Assembly (NCBI GenBank): GCA_947478805.1
Contig: CANJXQ010000013.1
Span: 1-50,729 of the forward strand
Direction of reading: 5' to 3'
From: Betaproteobacteria bacterium
Lineage (GTDB): Bacteria > Pseudomonadota > Gammaproteobacteria > Burkholderiales > SG8-39
DNA: 50,729 bases
Shown: positions 18,693-27,007 of the stretch, piece by piece
Layout: each line of letters opens with the position of its first letter
Position numbering within the stretch: position 1 is the first letter of the stretch
Program-made: the position numbers and the translations under genes
The notes under the pieces: generated by a model
Database searches by the model: none
What the model was told of the DNA's origin: nothing
What the model saw: only the letters and a program-made list of their open reading frames with translations

Positions 18693-19572
18693 CCATTCAT
18701 CACTCATGGGTCTTGCCCGGCGCATGGGGCTCGAGCGCGTCGCCTGGTCATTGAGGCGCCTGCATTGTCCAGTCGGTCCGCAGGCACTTGTGCTGGAAGT
18801 TGGCTCCGGCGGCAACCCGTACGCAAGGGCCAATGTCCTTCTCGATGCCTACGAGGCAACGCGTCAGCGCCATTGGGCCCCGCTTGTCGCGGACAGGCCC
18901 ACATTGCTTGGGCATGTCGAGCGCCTGCCCTTTCGTGACGGCGCCTTCGATTTTGTCATTGCGTCGCACGTCCTGGAGCACTCGACTCGGCCGGAGCAGT
19001 TTCTTGCCGAGTTGCAGCGCGTTTCCCGCGCCGGCTACATCGAAGTGCCGGATGCATTCATGGAACGAATCAACCCGTATCGCGACCACCGGCTGGAGGT
19101 AACATGCCGCGATGGACGCCTCGTCATCCGGAAGAAATCGGGTTGGCAGGCCGATCCGGAACTGGTCGAGCTGTACGAGCACCGCGTCAAGCGACCCTTG
19201 ACGCGCCAATTGATTCCGAAACACCCATTCGAGTTCCACGTCCGTTACTACTGGGAGTCGCACATCGATTTCGAGATCGTCAATCCTTCCCAATCCTGCG
19301 ACTGGCTGCCTCCCGCCGGCGACGAAGCGACAGCGAAACCCGCTGGCCACGCAGGGGCAGGCTGGCGCTCAGCAGCGCTTGCATTGGCGCGCAGTGTCCT
19401 GTCGCAACGACGCCGCAATGCGCACATCCAATTACTGGACCTCATGCGCTGCATTGCATGCGGCGGTGTTTCACTCAAGCAAGATGCCGGCGCCATCACC
19501 TGCCTGGACTGTTCCCGGCAGTATGAGGTCCGTCGTGGAATGCCTGTCATGCTCCCCGAGGAGCCCCGCTGA
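18682..19572 (+). CDS. SAM methyltransferase with C-terminal Trm112-like zinc ribbon
   Basis: 296 residues. The N-terminal part is a Methyltransf_11-type fold with LVLEVGSGGNPYARANVLLD (motif I), VERLPFRDGAFDFVIASHVLEHSTRPEQFL and AGYIEVPDAFMERINPY. The C-terminal 45 residues form a Trm112-like ribbon with four cysteines, C257-x2-C260 and C274-x2-C277, followed by YEVRRGMPVML. In the two other methyltransferases of this block the ribbon is N-terminal, so this domain order is reversed. It starts with ATG inside the end of the CgeB gene. Substrate unknown. Confidence 0.8.
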   Translation: MLPSHSSLMGLARRMGLERVAWSLRRLHCPVGPQALVLEVGSGGNPYARANVLLDAYEATRQRHWAPLVADRPTLLGHVERLPFRDGAFDFVIASHVLEHSTRPEQFLAELQRVSRAGYIEVPDAFMERINPYRDHRLEVTCRDGRLVIRKKSGWQADPELVELYEHRVKRPLTRQLIPKHPFEFHVRYYWESHIDFEIVNPSQSCDWLPPAGDEATAKPAGHAGAGWRSAALALARSVLSQRRRNAHIQLLDLMRCIACGGVSLKQDAGAITCLDCSRQYEVRRGMPVMLPEEPR

Positions 19573-19602
19573 AATGCGCCCCGTCTTTAAGGCTGTAGCG
19601 GC

Positions 19603-20589
19603 ATGAATCCGTCTTTGGTGGAAATCCTGGCATGCCCGACATGCGATGCTGCGCTCTCGCTGGAAGCGCGGGAGATGAATGGGAGCCGGGTAAGAACCGG
19701 GACGCTCACGTGCGCTTCCGGGCACCGGTTTCCCATTGAACGCCACATTCCGCGCTTCGTGGCCGCCGAGCAGTATGCCGCCAATTTCGGCATGCAATGG
19801 AACCGGTTCAAGCGCACCCAGCTCGATTGCTACAACGGGACCACCATTTCCCGGGACAGATTCCGGTTGGTGACGGGATGGCACGAGGGGTCCCTGGCCG
19901 GCCTGCGGGTTCTGGACGCCGGGTGCGGCGCAGGCAGATTCGCGCAGGTTGCCCTCGAGGACGGCGCCGAAGTGATCGCAATTGACCTCAGCAGCGCAGT
20001 CGATGCCTGCGTGGACAACCTCGCCGATCGCTATCCTCGGCTGCAGGTCGTTCAGGCGAGCATCTATGAATTGCCTTTTCGCGAAGGTACGTTTGACCGC
20101 ATCTACTCGATCGGTGTCTTGCAGCACACCCCGGATGTCGGAGCCGCGGTGAAAGCACTTCCGAGGTTCCTGAAACCGGGCGGCAAGCTTGCCTACTGGA
20201 TATACGAAAAGAAGCTCGTCAGCCTGCTGATGCCGCGCTACCCAATGAGGGTGATCACCAAGCGAATGGCACAAGGGAAATTGTTTGCACTCCTGGAGCG
20301 CTGGGTCCCGACGCTCTTGAAGCTCAGCAATGCAGCCGCGAAAGTACCCTTGGTCGGCCCGTATTTGCGCAAGCTGGTACCAGTAGCCAACTATACCGGC
20401 ACGCTTCCACTCAACGAAACGCAGATTCGCGAATGGGCCCTGCTTGACACATTCGACTGGCTTGCCCCGGCCTACGATCAGCCACAGACTTATGCGACGG
20501 TCTCTGCCTGGCTCTCCGAAGCAGGTTGCAAGAACATCGTGCGACTTCCGGGTCGCCGCATCGGCTTGCCGGTTTCAGCCGAACGCTGA
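19603..20589 (+). CDS. SAM methyltransferase with N-terminal Trm112-like zinc ribbon
   Basis: 328 residues. The N-terminal ribbon has ILACPTCDAALSL (C11, C14), TCASGHRFPIERHIPRF (C37, H41), then an NFGMQWNRFKRTQLD linker. The methyltransferase core has LRVLDAGCGAGRFAQVALEDGAEVIAIDLS, YELPFREGTFDRIYSIGVLQHTPD and FLKPGGKLAYWIYEKK. The C-terminal region TFDWLAPAYDQPQTY is shared with other polysaccharide-locus methyltransferases. Its stop overlaps the ATG of the following asnB (TGATG), so the two are translationally coupled. It is the counterpart of the protein at 13685, but with an intact zinc site. Confidence 0.85.
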   Translation: MNPSLVEILACPTCDAALSLEAREMNGSRVRTGTLTCASGHRFPIERHIPRFVAAEQYAANFGMQWNRFKRTQLDCYNGTTISRDRFRLVTGWHEGSLAGLRVLDAGCGAGRFAQVALEDGAEVIAIDLSSAVDACVDNLADRYPRLQVVQASIYELPFREGTFDRIYSIGVLQHTPDVGAAVKALPRFLKPGGKLAYWIYEKKLVSLLMPRYPMRVITKRMAQGKLFALLERWVPTLLKLSNAAAKVPLVGPYLRKLVPVANYTGTLPLNETQIREWALLDTFDWLAPAYDQPQTYATVSAWLSEAGCKNIVRLPGRRIGLPVSAER

Positions 20590-22448
20590 TGTGCGGCATC
20601 GTCGGCAGGCTCAATTTCGATCGGAGCCCCATAGAGCCGCAGGATCTGTTGCTCGCCCGCGAGAGCCTGACCAATCGCGGGCCGGATGACGCCGGGACGT
20701 GGATCGACGGGCCGGTAGGGTTGGCGCATCGCCGGCTGGCAATACTCGACCTTTCCCCCCGGGGAAAACAGCCGATGCTTGCTGCCTCCGGCCGGTTGGC
20801 TATTTCCTACAACGGCGAAATCTTCAATTTCCGTGAGTTACGCGCCGAACTCGCCTTGCTGGGGCACCCGTTTCACAGCGAAAGCGACACCGAAGTCATC
20901 CTCGCCGCATACCAGCAATGGGGCATCGACTGCTTGCGGCGCTTCAACGGAATGTTTGCACTCGGCCTGTGGGACGCCGGGTCACAGACACTTCACCTGG
21001 CACGCGACCGCATTGGCGTAAAACCGCTTTACGTTGCCCACGATGGCAGCAAGGTGGTGTTCGCATCCACGGTTCGCGCGCTGACGCGGTTCCCCGATAT
21101 CCCACGGACACTGAACCCGGAGGCACTGTCTCTGTACCTGCAGATGTCCTATGTGCCTGCGCCTCATTCCATTTATCGCGGCATCCGCAAACTGATGCCG
21201 GGAACCTGCCTGTCGATCGATATCAATGGCAAGGCGTCTACGCGTGCATACTGGGCACTCGCGCCGTCATCGCGTGCTCGCGATGACCTGACAGAGCTGG
21301 CCGCAGTAGAAAGCATCGAGGCATTGCTGTTATCGAGCGTGAAATACCGGCTCCTCAGCGACGTCCCAGTTGGCGCCTTTCTTTCGGGTGGCGTGGATTC
21401 CGCGTTGCTGGTCGCCCTCATGCGCAAACTCTCCGACAAGGTTCGAACCTTCACCATTGGATTCGAGGATCCCGCACATGATGAGTCCGCTCATGCGCGT
21501 GCCATCTCCCGACACCTTGGAACGGAGCATACCGACGTGCTCGTGACGCTCACCGAACTGCAGGAGCTCGCGAGAACGCTGCCAACGCACTACGATGAGC
21601 CCTTTGCGGACGTCTCGGCGATCCCGACGCTGGCCCTGGCGCGCCTGACGCGACAGTCGGTGACGGTTGCGATTTCAGGGGACGGTGGGGACGAATTGTT
21701 TTGCGGCTACCCCTACTACCGCTATATGCAGCAGCTTGACCCGCTCCGCCGGCTGAGCGCGCCGCTGCGCCCCGTGCTGGGCGCGTTGAGCAAGGCGTTG
21801 CCGCACCGATTCGCGATGGCCCTGCGCGGTCTTGCACAAACCTCGACTCACGATTTGTTCGCCTACATGCGCGGGCCGCTGAAGACGCGTGACTACCGCT
21901 GGCTGGCCCCGGGACTTGTCGCCGAGGCAGGAGCATTCCTCGGGGGAGTCGCGGCACGAGTACCAGGCGATGGCGACGTCGCAGCACACATGGACCTTGA
22001 TCTTCAAACCTATCTGCCCGACGACATCCTGACCAAAGTCGATCGGGCGACCATGGCGTATGGCCTCGAGGCACGCACCCCCTACCTCGACTATCGCGTC
22101 GTCGAGCAAGTGCGTGCGCTGCCTGCATCGCTACGGGCGCAACCCGGAAAGCCCTTGCTGCGCTCAGTGCTCGCGCGCCATCTCCCCAGAGAACTTTTCG
22201 AGCGCCCCAAGCACGGATTTACGGTCCCGATTCGTGCCTGGCTACGCGCCGGGATGCGTAACGCATTGACCGAGGCAATCGAGAACGGGGAATTGGTGTC
22301 CAGCGGTTTCGTCGATCGGACAGCAGCACGCGCCCTGCTGGAAGAGCATGTCAGCGGCCGCCACAACCACGAAAACATGCTCTGGGCGCTGCTGTGCTTC
22401 GAGCAATGGCACTCGCACAATCATGACAACGCGTCGCATCCTGTTTGA
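20589..22448 (+). CDS. asnB: AsnB-type glutamine-dependent amidotransferase (copy 2)
   Basis: 619 residues from the ATG at 20589, chosen because it exposes Cys2 of MCGIVG as the mature N-terminus and overlaps the previous stop. The class II glutaminase domain shows LTNRGPDDAGTW, YNGEIFNF and SDTEVILAAYQQWG. The synthetase domain shows LSGGVDSALLVALM (SGG from residue 266), ISGDGGDELFCGYPYYRYM and KVDRATMAYGLEARTPYLDY. Domain layout and length closely match the copy at 14696. Predicted role is amidation of a hexuronic acid in the glycan. The end overlaps the next gene start by 26 nt. Confidence 0.93.
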   Translation: MCGIVGRLNFDRSPIEPQDLLLARESLTNRGPDDAGTWIDGPVGLAHRRLAILDLSPRGKQPMLAASGRLAISYNGEIFNFRELRAELALLGHPFHSESDTEVILAAYQQWGIDCLRRFNGMFALGLWDAGSQTLHLARDRIGVKPLYVAHDGSKVVFASTVRALTRFPDIPRTLNPEALSLYLQMSYVPAPHSIYRGIRKLMPGTCLSIDINGKASTRAYWALAPSSRARDDLTELAAVESIEALLLSSVKYRLLSDVPVGAFLSGGVDSALLVALMRKLSDKVRTFTIGFEDPAHDESAHARAISRHLGTEHTDVLVTLTELQELARTLPTHYDEPFADVSAIPTLALARLTRQSVTVAISGDGGDELFCGYPYYRYMQQLDPLRRLSAPLRPVLGALSKALPHRFAMALRGLAQTSTHDLFAYMRGPLKTRDYRWLAPGLVAEAGAFLGGVAARVPGDGDVAAHMDLDLQTYLPDDILTKVDRATMAYGLEARTPYLDYRVVEQVRALPASLRAQPGKPLLRSVLARHLPRELFERPKHGFTVPIRAWLRAGMRNALTEAIENGELVSSGFVDRTAARALLEEHVSGRHNHENMLWALLCFEQWHSHNHDNASHPV

Positions 22449-23610
22449 CCTGCTGGCCGCCTCCACGGGCGGGCAACTGACGCGCACCCGGGCATTCCTG
22501 AAGCGGTTTCGACAGTACGACCCTGATTCGGAATTCTGCATCCTGCAGGAGAGAAACGCGCTGGGCGCGATGGTGGAACGCTCCGACCTTCAAGTTCACA
22601 ATATCGACCCGCCTCCCGGCCCCCGCTTCCTGTTCAGATTCGGCTGGCAGAACCTTGTGTTGCCGGGGATCGTCAAGCGGGGCCAGTTCGACACCTACCT
22701 GAGCTTTTCCCATTTCCTGCCGTGGACGCTTCCGGACAACGTCACCAGCGTTATCGGTGTAGCCAATCTGGCACCTTTTTCGGACGAAGCCATGAAATCG
22801 GAGGCTGGCCTGTATGGCAGGTTGCGGCTGCACCTGCTGAACCGGACGATCCTGTCTTCTGCGTCCAGGGCCGATCACGTCATTGCCTTGTCCCAAACGT
22901 GCAGGGACGTTCTGGAAGCACGAGGAATCGCGCCCGGGAAGATCAGCGTCATCAGCAACGGCGTCGAGATGCCGGGTCCGATGCACGACGGCGAGGCGGC
23001 AGCCGAACTGCGCAGCCGCTTTGGCATTCCACGTGAATTCATTCTCTACGTATCGCACTTCTACCCCTACAAGAATTTCGAGCGCCTGATCGAAGCATTT
23101 GCACGCCTGCCCCAGGCACTGCGAGACCGCTTCCCCCTGGTCTTGGTCGGCGAGCCGCATGACAGGCACTACTTCAACACCGTTCTCTCAGCAATCCAGT
23201 CCAACAACATCGCCGTCCGCGTCATCGTGGTGCCGGGACTCGATACCGCGTCTCTCGGCGTGCTTTACCGATGCGCCAGCCTGTTCGCGTATCCCTCCCT
23301 GGTTGAAAACAGCCCGAACATCCTGCTGGAAGCAATGGCGCATGGCACCCCGGTCATTGCCGGATCACATCAACCCATGCCCGAATTCGGCGGGGATGCC
23401 ATCGCATACTTCGATGCGCTTTCGGTTGCGTCGATCGCGAACAGCATGGCCACTGCACTATCCGATGACGACTGGAGAGAACGGGCACGGAAAATGGGCC
23501 CGGCCCGCGCCGGGCGCTACACCTGGGATCGATTCACCCGTGACGTGGTTTCGCTTTACAGGACCGGTCATTTGCCAGTCCATGCGGCGTCAAGTGGGCC
23601 ATCGGCGTGA
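22423..23610 (+). CDS. Glycosyltransferase family 4
   Basis: 395 residues from the ATG at 22423 (MTTRRILFDLLAASTGGQLTRTRAFL), which overlaps the end of asnB. GT-B fold: an N-terminal acceptor domain with YLSFSHFLPW, then VIALSQTCRDVLEARGIAPGKISVISNGVE, then the GT4 donor domain ILYVSHFYPYKNFERLIEAF, RCASLFAYPSLVENSPNILLEAMAHGTPVIAG with the family's E-x7-E region. Cytoplasmic or membrane-peripheral enzyme of repeat-unit assembly. It overlaps wbuB by 4 nt (GTGA). Confidence 0.9.
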   Translation: MTTRRILFDLLAASTGGQLTRTRAFLKRFRQYDPDSEFCILQERNALGAMVERSDLQVHNIDPPPGPRFLFRFGWQNLVLPGIVKRGQFDTYLSFSHFLPWTLPDNVTSVIGVANLAPFSDEAMKSEAGLYGRLRLHLLNRTILSSASRADHVIALSQTCRDVLEARGIAPGKISVISNGVEMPGPMHDGEAAAELRSRFGIPREFILYVSHFYPYKNFERLIEAFARLPQALRDRFPLVLVGEPHDRHYFNTVLSAIQSNNIAVRVIVVPGLDTASLGVLYRCASLFAYPSLVENSPNILLEAMAHGTPVIAGSHQPMPEFGGDAIAYFDALSVASIANSMATALSDDDWRERARKMGPARAGRYTWDRFTRDVVSLYRTGHLPVHAASSGPSA

Positions 23611-24842
23611 AAATCCTTATCGTCACGCAATATTTCTGGCCGGAGAATTTCCGGATCAATGACCTTGCTATTGCATTGAAGGCTCGCGGCCACGACGTCG
23701 TCGTATTGGCAGGTATCCCCAATTACCCGTCGGGCCGTTTCTTCAAGGGCTATGGATGGTTCTCCCCGACTCGGGAGCGCTGGGAAGGCATTTCGATCAT
23801 CCGCTGCCCCATCATCCCGCGCGGCAAGGGTGGCGGGCTCCGCCTGGCCATCAACTATGCCTCCTATGCGCTGTCCGCCAGCCTGCTCGGGCCATGGCTG
23901 TGCCGGGGCCAATTCGATGTCGTATTTGCCTACGAACCCTCTCCGATCACCGTCGCCTTACCCGCCTTGTTGCTGGGGCGCCTGCGAAAAATGCCGGTGT
24001 TGCTGTGGGTGCTCGACCTATGGCCGGAGAGCGTGACTGCCGCCGGGTCCGTGAAATCGCCATTTATCCTGCGCATGATCGACCGGATGGTCAGGTTCAT
24101 CTACCGGCGCTGCGATTTGATCCTGGTGCAGTCCCGCGCTTTCATCGAGCGCATCCGCGCTCAGGAAGCAGCAGCAATGAAGATTCGATACTTCCCCAAC
24201 TGGGCGGAGTCGATATTCACGCAATCGCCGACGGGCGAGTCCCCCTTCGAACTGCCGGACGGTTTTCGCGTTGTGTTCGCCGGCAATATCGGGGCGGCCC
24301 AGGATTTCGAAGCCATCCTGCAAGCAGCCGAAAGGGTGCGGGAGGAAGCGCGCATCCATTGGGTGATCGTGGGCGACGGCCGGATGGCTGGATGGCTAAG
24401 GAGTGAGATTCAATCACGCAGGCTGACCGGCACAGTCCACCTGATGGGCAGTCACCCGCTGGAGGCCATGCCGGCCCTGTTCGCCAGCGCCGATGCGATG
24501 CTGGTCACTTTGAAAGAGGACCCGATTTTCTCGCTGACGATCCCCGGTAAAATACAGTCCTATCTTGCCTGCGGGCGGCCCGTGATCGGCATGCTGGACG
24601 GCGAAGGGGCCAAGGTGCTGCAGGAGTCCGGAGCCGCGCTGGTGGGACCGGCCGGCGACTCAGGAACGCTTGCCGACAATGTACTGGCGCTGTATCGACA
24701 GAGCCATGAAAAGCGCCAACTCATGGGACAATCCGGTCGGGAATATTATCTGCGGCACTTTGAACGAAACCACCTGATGAGCCAGTTGGAGCAGTGGCTT
24801 TCCGAAGTACACGGCCCCAAACCACCTCACAAATCAGCCTGA
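23607..24842 (+). CDS. wbuB: WbuB-like glycosyltransferase family 4, probable L-FucNAc transferase
   Basis: 411 residues with GTG start at 23607. The N-terminus MKILIVTQYFWPENFRINDLAIALKARGHDV, the PNYPSGRFFKGYG segment and VLLWVLDLWPESV are hallmarks of the WbuB/WcaI group. The C-terminal half has FAGNIGAAQDFEAILQAAE and SLTIPGKIQSYLACGRPVIGMLDGEGA. In E. coli O26 and related loci WbuB lies with fnlA-fnlB-fnlC and is assigned as L-FucNAc transferase. Here it is immediately upstream of that trio (20 nt), so the same role is inferred. No residue in the sequence alone proves the donor. Confidence 0.85.
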   Translation: MKILIVTQYFWPENFRINDLAIALKARGHDVVVLAGIPNYPSGRFFKGYGWFSPTRERWEGISIIRCPIIPRGKGGGLRLAINYASYALSASLLGPWLCRGQFDVVFAYEPSPITVALPALLLGRLRKMPVLLWVLDLWPESVTAAGSVKSPFILRMIDRMVRFIYRRCDLILVQSRAFIERIRAQEAAAMKIRYFPNWAESIFTQSPTGESPFELPDGFRVVFAGNIGAAQDFEAILQAAERVREEARIHWVIVGDGRMAGWLRSEIQSRRLTGTVHLMGSHPLEAMPALFASADAMLVTLKEDPIFSLTIPGKIQSYLACGRPVIGMLDGEGAKVLQESGAALVGPAGDSGTLADNVLALYRQSHEKRQLMGQSGREYYLRHFERNHLMSQLEQWLSEVHGPKPPHKSA

Positions 24843-24862
24843 CAGAGCCGAATACCCGCCTC

Positions 24863-25885
24863 ATGGCCAATCCATTCAAGAACAAGATCGCCCTCGTCAC
24901 CGGTGGCACCGGATCGTTCGGACGTGCCGTCATCGCCCCATTGCTCGCTCGCGGCGTGCGTGAGATCCGCATTTTCAGCCGCGACGAGCTCAAGCAGGAG
25001 ACGATGCGCATTGACATCGCCGAGCCGCGCCTGAAATTCATCATTGGCGATGTTCGCAGCAGGGAAAGCGTCGACCAGGCCATGGAAGGCGCGAATTTCG
25101 TATTCCATGCCGCTGCGCTCAAGCAGGTGCCCTCCTGCGATTTCTTCCCCATGCAGGCCGTGCTGACGAACATCGTCGGCAGCAACAATGTCATCGAATC
25201 GGCCGTCGCGCACCGCGTGGGCCGGGTCATCTGCCTGAGCACGGACAAGGCGGTCTATCCCATCAATGCCATGGGCATGACCAAGGGCTTGATGGAAAAA
25301 CTGGCGCAGGCCGGGGCCCGCAATCGGCGGGGGGATACGCTGGTTGCCTGCGTGCGCTACGGTAACGTCATGCATTCGCGCGGCTCGGTGATCCCGCTCT
25401 TCATCGAGCAGATCCGCAGCAAGCGGCCGTTGACGGTCACTGAACCCACGATGACCCGGTTCCTTCTGGCGCTGCCGGAAGCGATTGAACTGGTCATTCA
25501 CGCATTCGAACATGCGGAGCAGGGCGATATCTTCATCAAGAAGGCGCCCGCATGCAGCATTGATGTCCTGGTCGAGGCCCTCAAGGCGCTGTTTCGATCG
25601 GACGCCCAGGTCAATGTCATCGGCATGCGTCACGGTGAAAAAATCTTCGAGACCCTTGCCACACGTGAAGAAATGCGCAATGCCGAAGACATGGGCGACT
25701 ACCTGCGGCTGCGCATGGATGCGCGCGACCTGAACTACTCCAAGTACTTTACGGAGGGAGATCGCAAGGAAGTCTCCGTGGACGACTACACCTCGCACAA
25801 CACTACGCGCCTGAATGTGCGTGAAGTGCAAAAGCTGCTTCGCTCCCTTCCCGAAGTCCGCGCGGCACTGCGCCATCCGGCCTGA
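24863..25885 (+). CDS. fnlA: UDP-GlcNAc 4,6-dehydratase/5-epimerase (FnlA/WbjB/CapE)
   Basis: 340 residues from ATG at 24863; the open frame upstream would overlap wbuB. The enzyme starts UDP-L-FucNAc synthesis from UDP-GlcNAc. NADP motif ALVTGGTGSFGRAVI, RIFSRDELKQETMR, NFVFHAAALKQVPSCDFFP and CLSTDKAVYPINAMGMTK are diagnostic. The catalytic site is M-x3-K (M137, K141) in place of the SDR Y-x3-K, as known for CapE. The C-terminal EKIFETLATREEM and DYTSHNTTRL segments also match. It is followed by fnlB and fnlC in pathway order. Confidence 0.95.
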   Translation: MANPFKNKIALVTGGTGSFGRAVIAPLLARGVREIRIFSRDELKQETMRIDIAEPRLKFIIGDVRSRESVDQAMEGANFVFHAAALKQVPSCDFFPMQAVLTNIVGSNNVIESAVAHRVGRVICLSTDKAVYPINAMGMTKGLMEKLAQAGARNRRGDTLVACVRYGNVMHSRGSVIPLFIEQIRSKRPLTVTEPTMTRFLLALPEAIELVIHAFEHAEQGDIFIKKAPACSIDVLVEALKALFRSDAQVNVIGMRHGEKIFETLATREEMRNAEDMGDYLRLRMDARDLNYSKYFTEGDRKEVSVDDYTSHNTTRLNVREVQKLLRSLPEVRAALRHPA

Positions 25886-25904
25886 TCGACCGGATCGAGA
25901 CTCC

Positions 25905-27005
25905 GTGCCCAGGATCGGCATCACCGGCGCAAATGGGTTCCTCGGGTGGCACCTGCGCGCCCATCTTTACGCGCGCAAGGACATCCAGGTCTCGACCGCC
26001 GATCGGTCGACATTTTCCGACCCGGCCAGGCTGCGGGAATTCGTGTCGAACGTGGATGGCATCATCCATGTGGCGGGCATTAACAGGGGCACAGAAGAGG
26101 AAATCCGCCTGGGAAATGTGACGCCGGCCCAGTGCCTGGTCGATGCATGCGCGGCTGCGCAGGTTACCCCTCACGTTGTATTCGCCAACTCCATCCAGCA
26201 CGAACGAAATACCGCATACGCGCTCGCCAAACGCGCCTCGGCGGAGATCCTGGAACGCTGGAGCCGCGGCAGTGGCGCCCCTTTCACCAACCTGATCCTT
26301 CCGCACCTGTTCGGCGAGGGTGGCCGGCCCTTCTACAACTCTGCGGTCACGACTTTCTGCCATCAGATCGCGAAGGGCGAAGAGCCAAAAATCATCCTCG
26401 ATGCCGACCTCGAATTGATCCATGCGCAGCGCGTTTGCGCGCGCATCCTCACGCTCCTGGAATCGAAGGCGACCGGGCAGATCCGCGTAGAGGGAACGCA
26501 CCTGCGAGTGTCCGATACGATCGCGCGCCTCAAGCGCATCGCCGCCCAGTACGCTTCGAACATCATTCCTGATCTGTCGACGCAGATTGACCTTGACCTC
26601 TTCAACACCTATCGGTCTTATCTCTATCCCGGACAGTATCCGGTATCACTGGCACTGCATTCGGACAACCGGGGACATCTCTTCGAGGCGGTGAAGTCCC
26701 TGCACGGGGGCCAATGCTTTGTGTCGACAACCCGGCCGGGCATCACCCGTGGCAATCACTACCACCGCCACAAGCTCGAGCGATTCCTCGTGGTGCAGGG
26801 AGAGGCCATCATCCGGATCCGTAAATTACTGACATCTGATGTCACGGAGTACCGTGTATCGGGAAAAGATCCGGCATATGTTGACATGCCGGCGCTGCAC
26901 ACCCACAACATCACCAACACCGGGGCCGGCGACCTGGTCACGCTGTTCTGGTCGCACGAGATCTTCAACCCCAGTGCGGCAGACACATTCGCGGAGTCGG
27001 TCTGA
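25905..27005 (+). CDS. fnlB: UDP-2-acetamido-2,6-dideoxy-hexulose 4-reductase/3-epimerase (FnlB/WbjC/CapF)
   Basis: 366 residues with GTG start at 25905, giving VPRIGITGANGFLGWHLRAHL at the N-terminus; 19 nt after fnlA. Two domains are visible. An SDR reductase occupies about residues 1-240 with YALAKRASAE as catalytic Y-x3-K. A C-terminal cupin contains TRPGITRGNHYHRHKLERFLV with metal-binding histidines H285, H287 and H289. This bifunctional layout is unique to the CapF/WbjC family, second enzyme of UDP-L-FucNAc synthesis. The length matches family members of about 370 residues. Confidence 0.94.
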   Translation: MPRIGITGANGFLGWHLRAHLYARKDIQVSTADRSTFSDPARLREFVSNVDGIIHVAGINRGTEEEIRLGNVTPAQCLVDACAAAQVTPHVVFANSIQHERNTAYALAKRASAEILERWSRGSGAPFTNLILPHLFGEGGRPFYNSAVTTFCHQIAKGEEPKIILDADLELIHAQRVCARILTLLESKATGQIRVEGTHLRVSDTIARLKRIAAQYASNIIPDLSTQIDLDLFNTYRSYLYPGQYPVSLALHSDNRGHLFEAVKSLHGGQCFVSTTRPGITRGNHYHRHKLERFLVVQGEAIIRIRKLLTSDVTEYRVSGKDPAYVDMPALHTHNITNTGAGDLVTLFWSHEIFNPSAADTFAESV

Positions 27006-27007
27006 CC

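Noticed and set aside
24827..25924. Minus-strand open frame of 365 codons opposite fnlA
   Set aside because: fnlA has every diagnostic motif; the opposite frame shows none.
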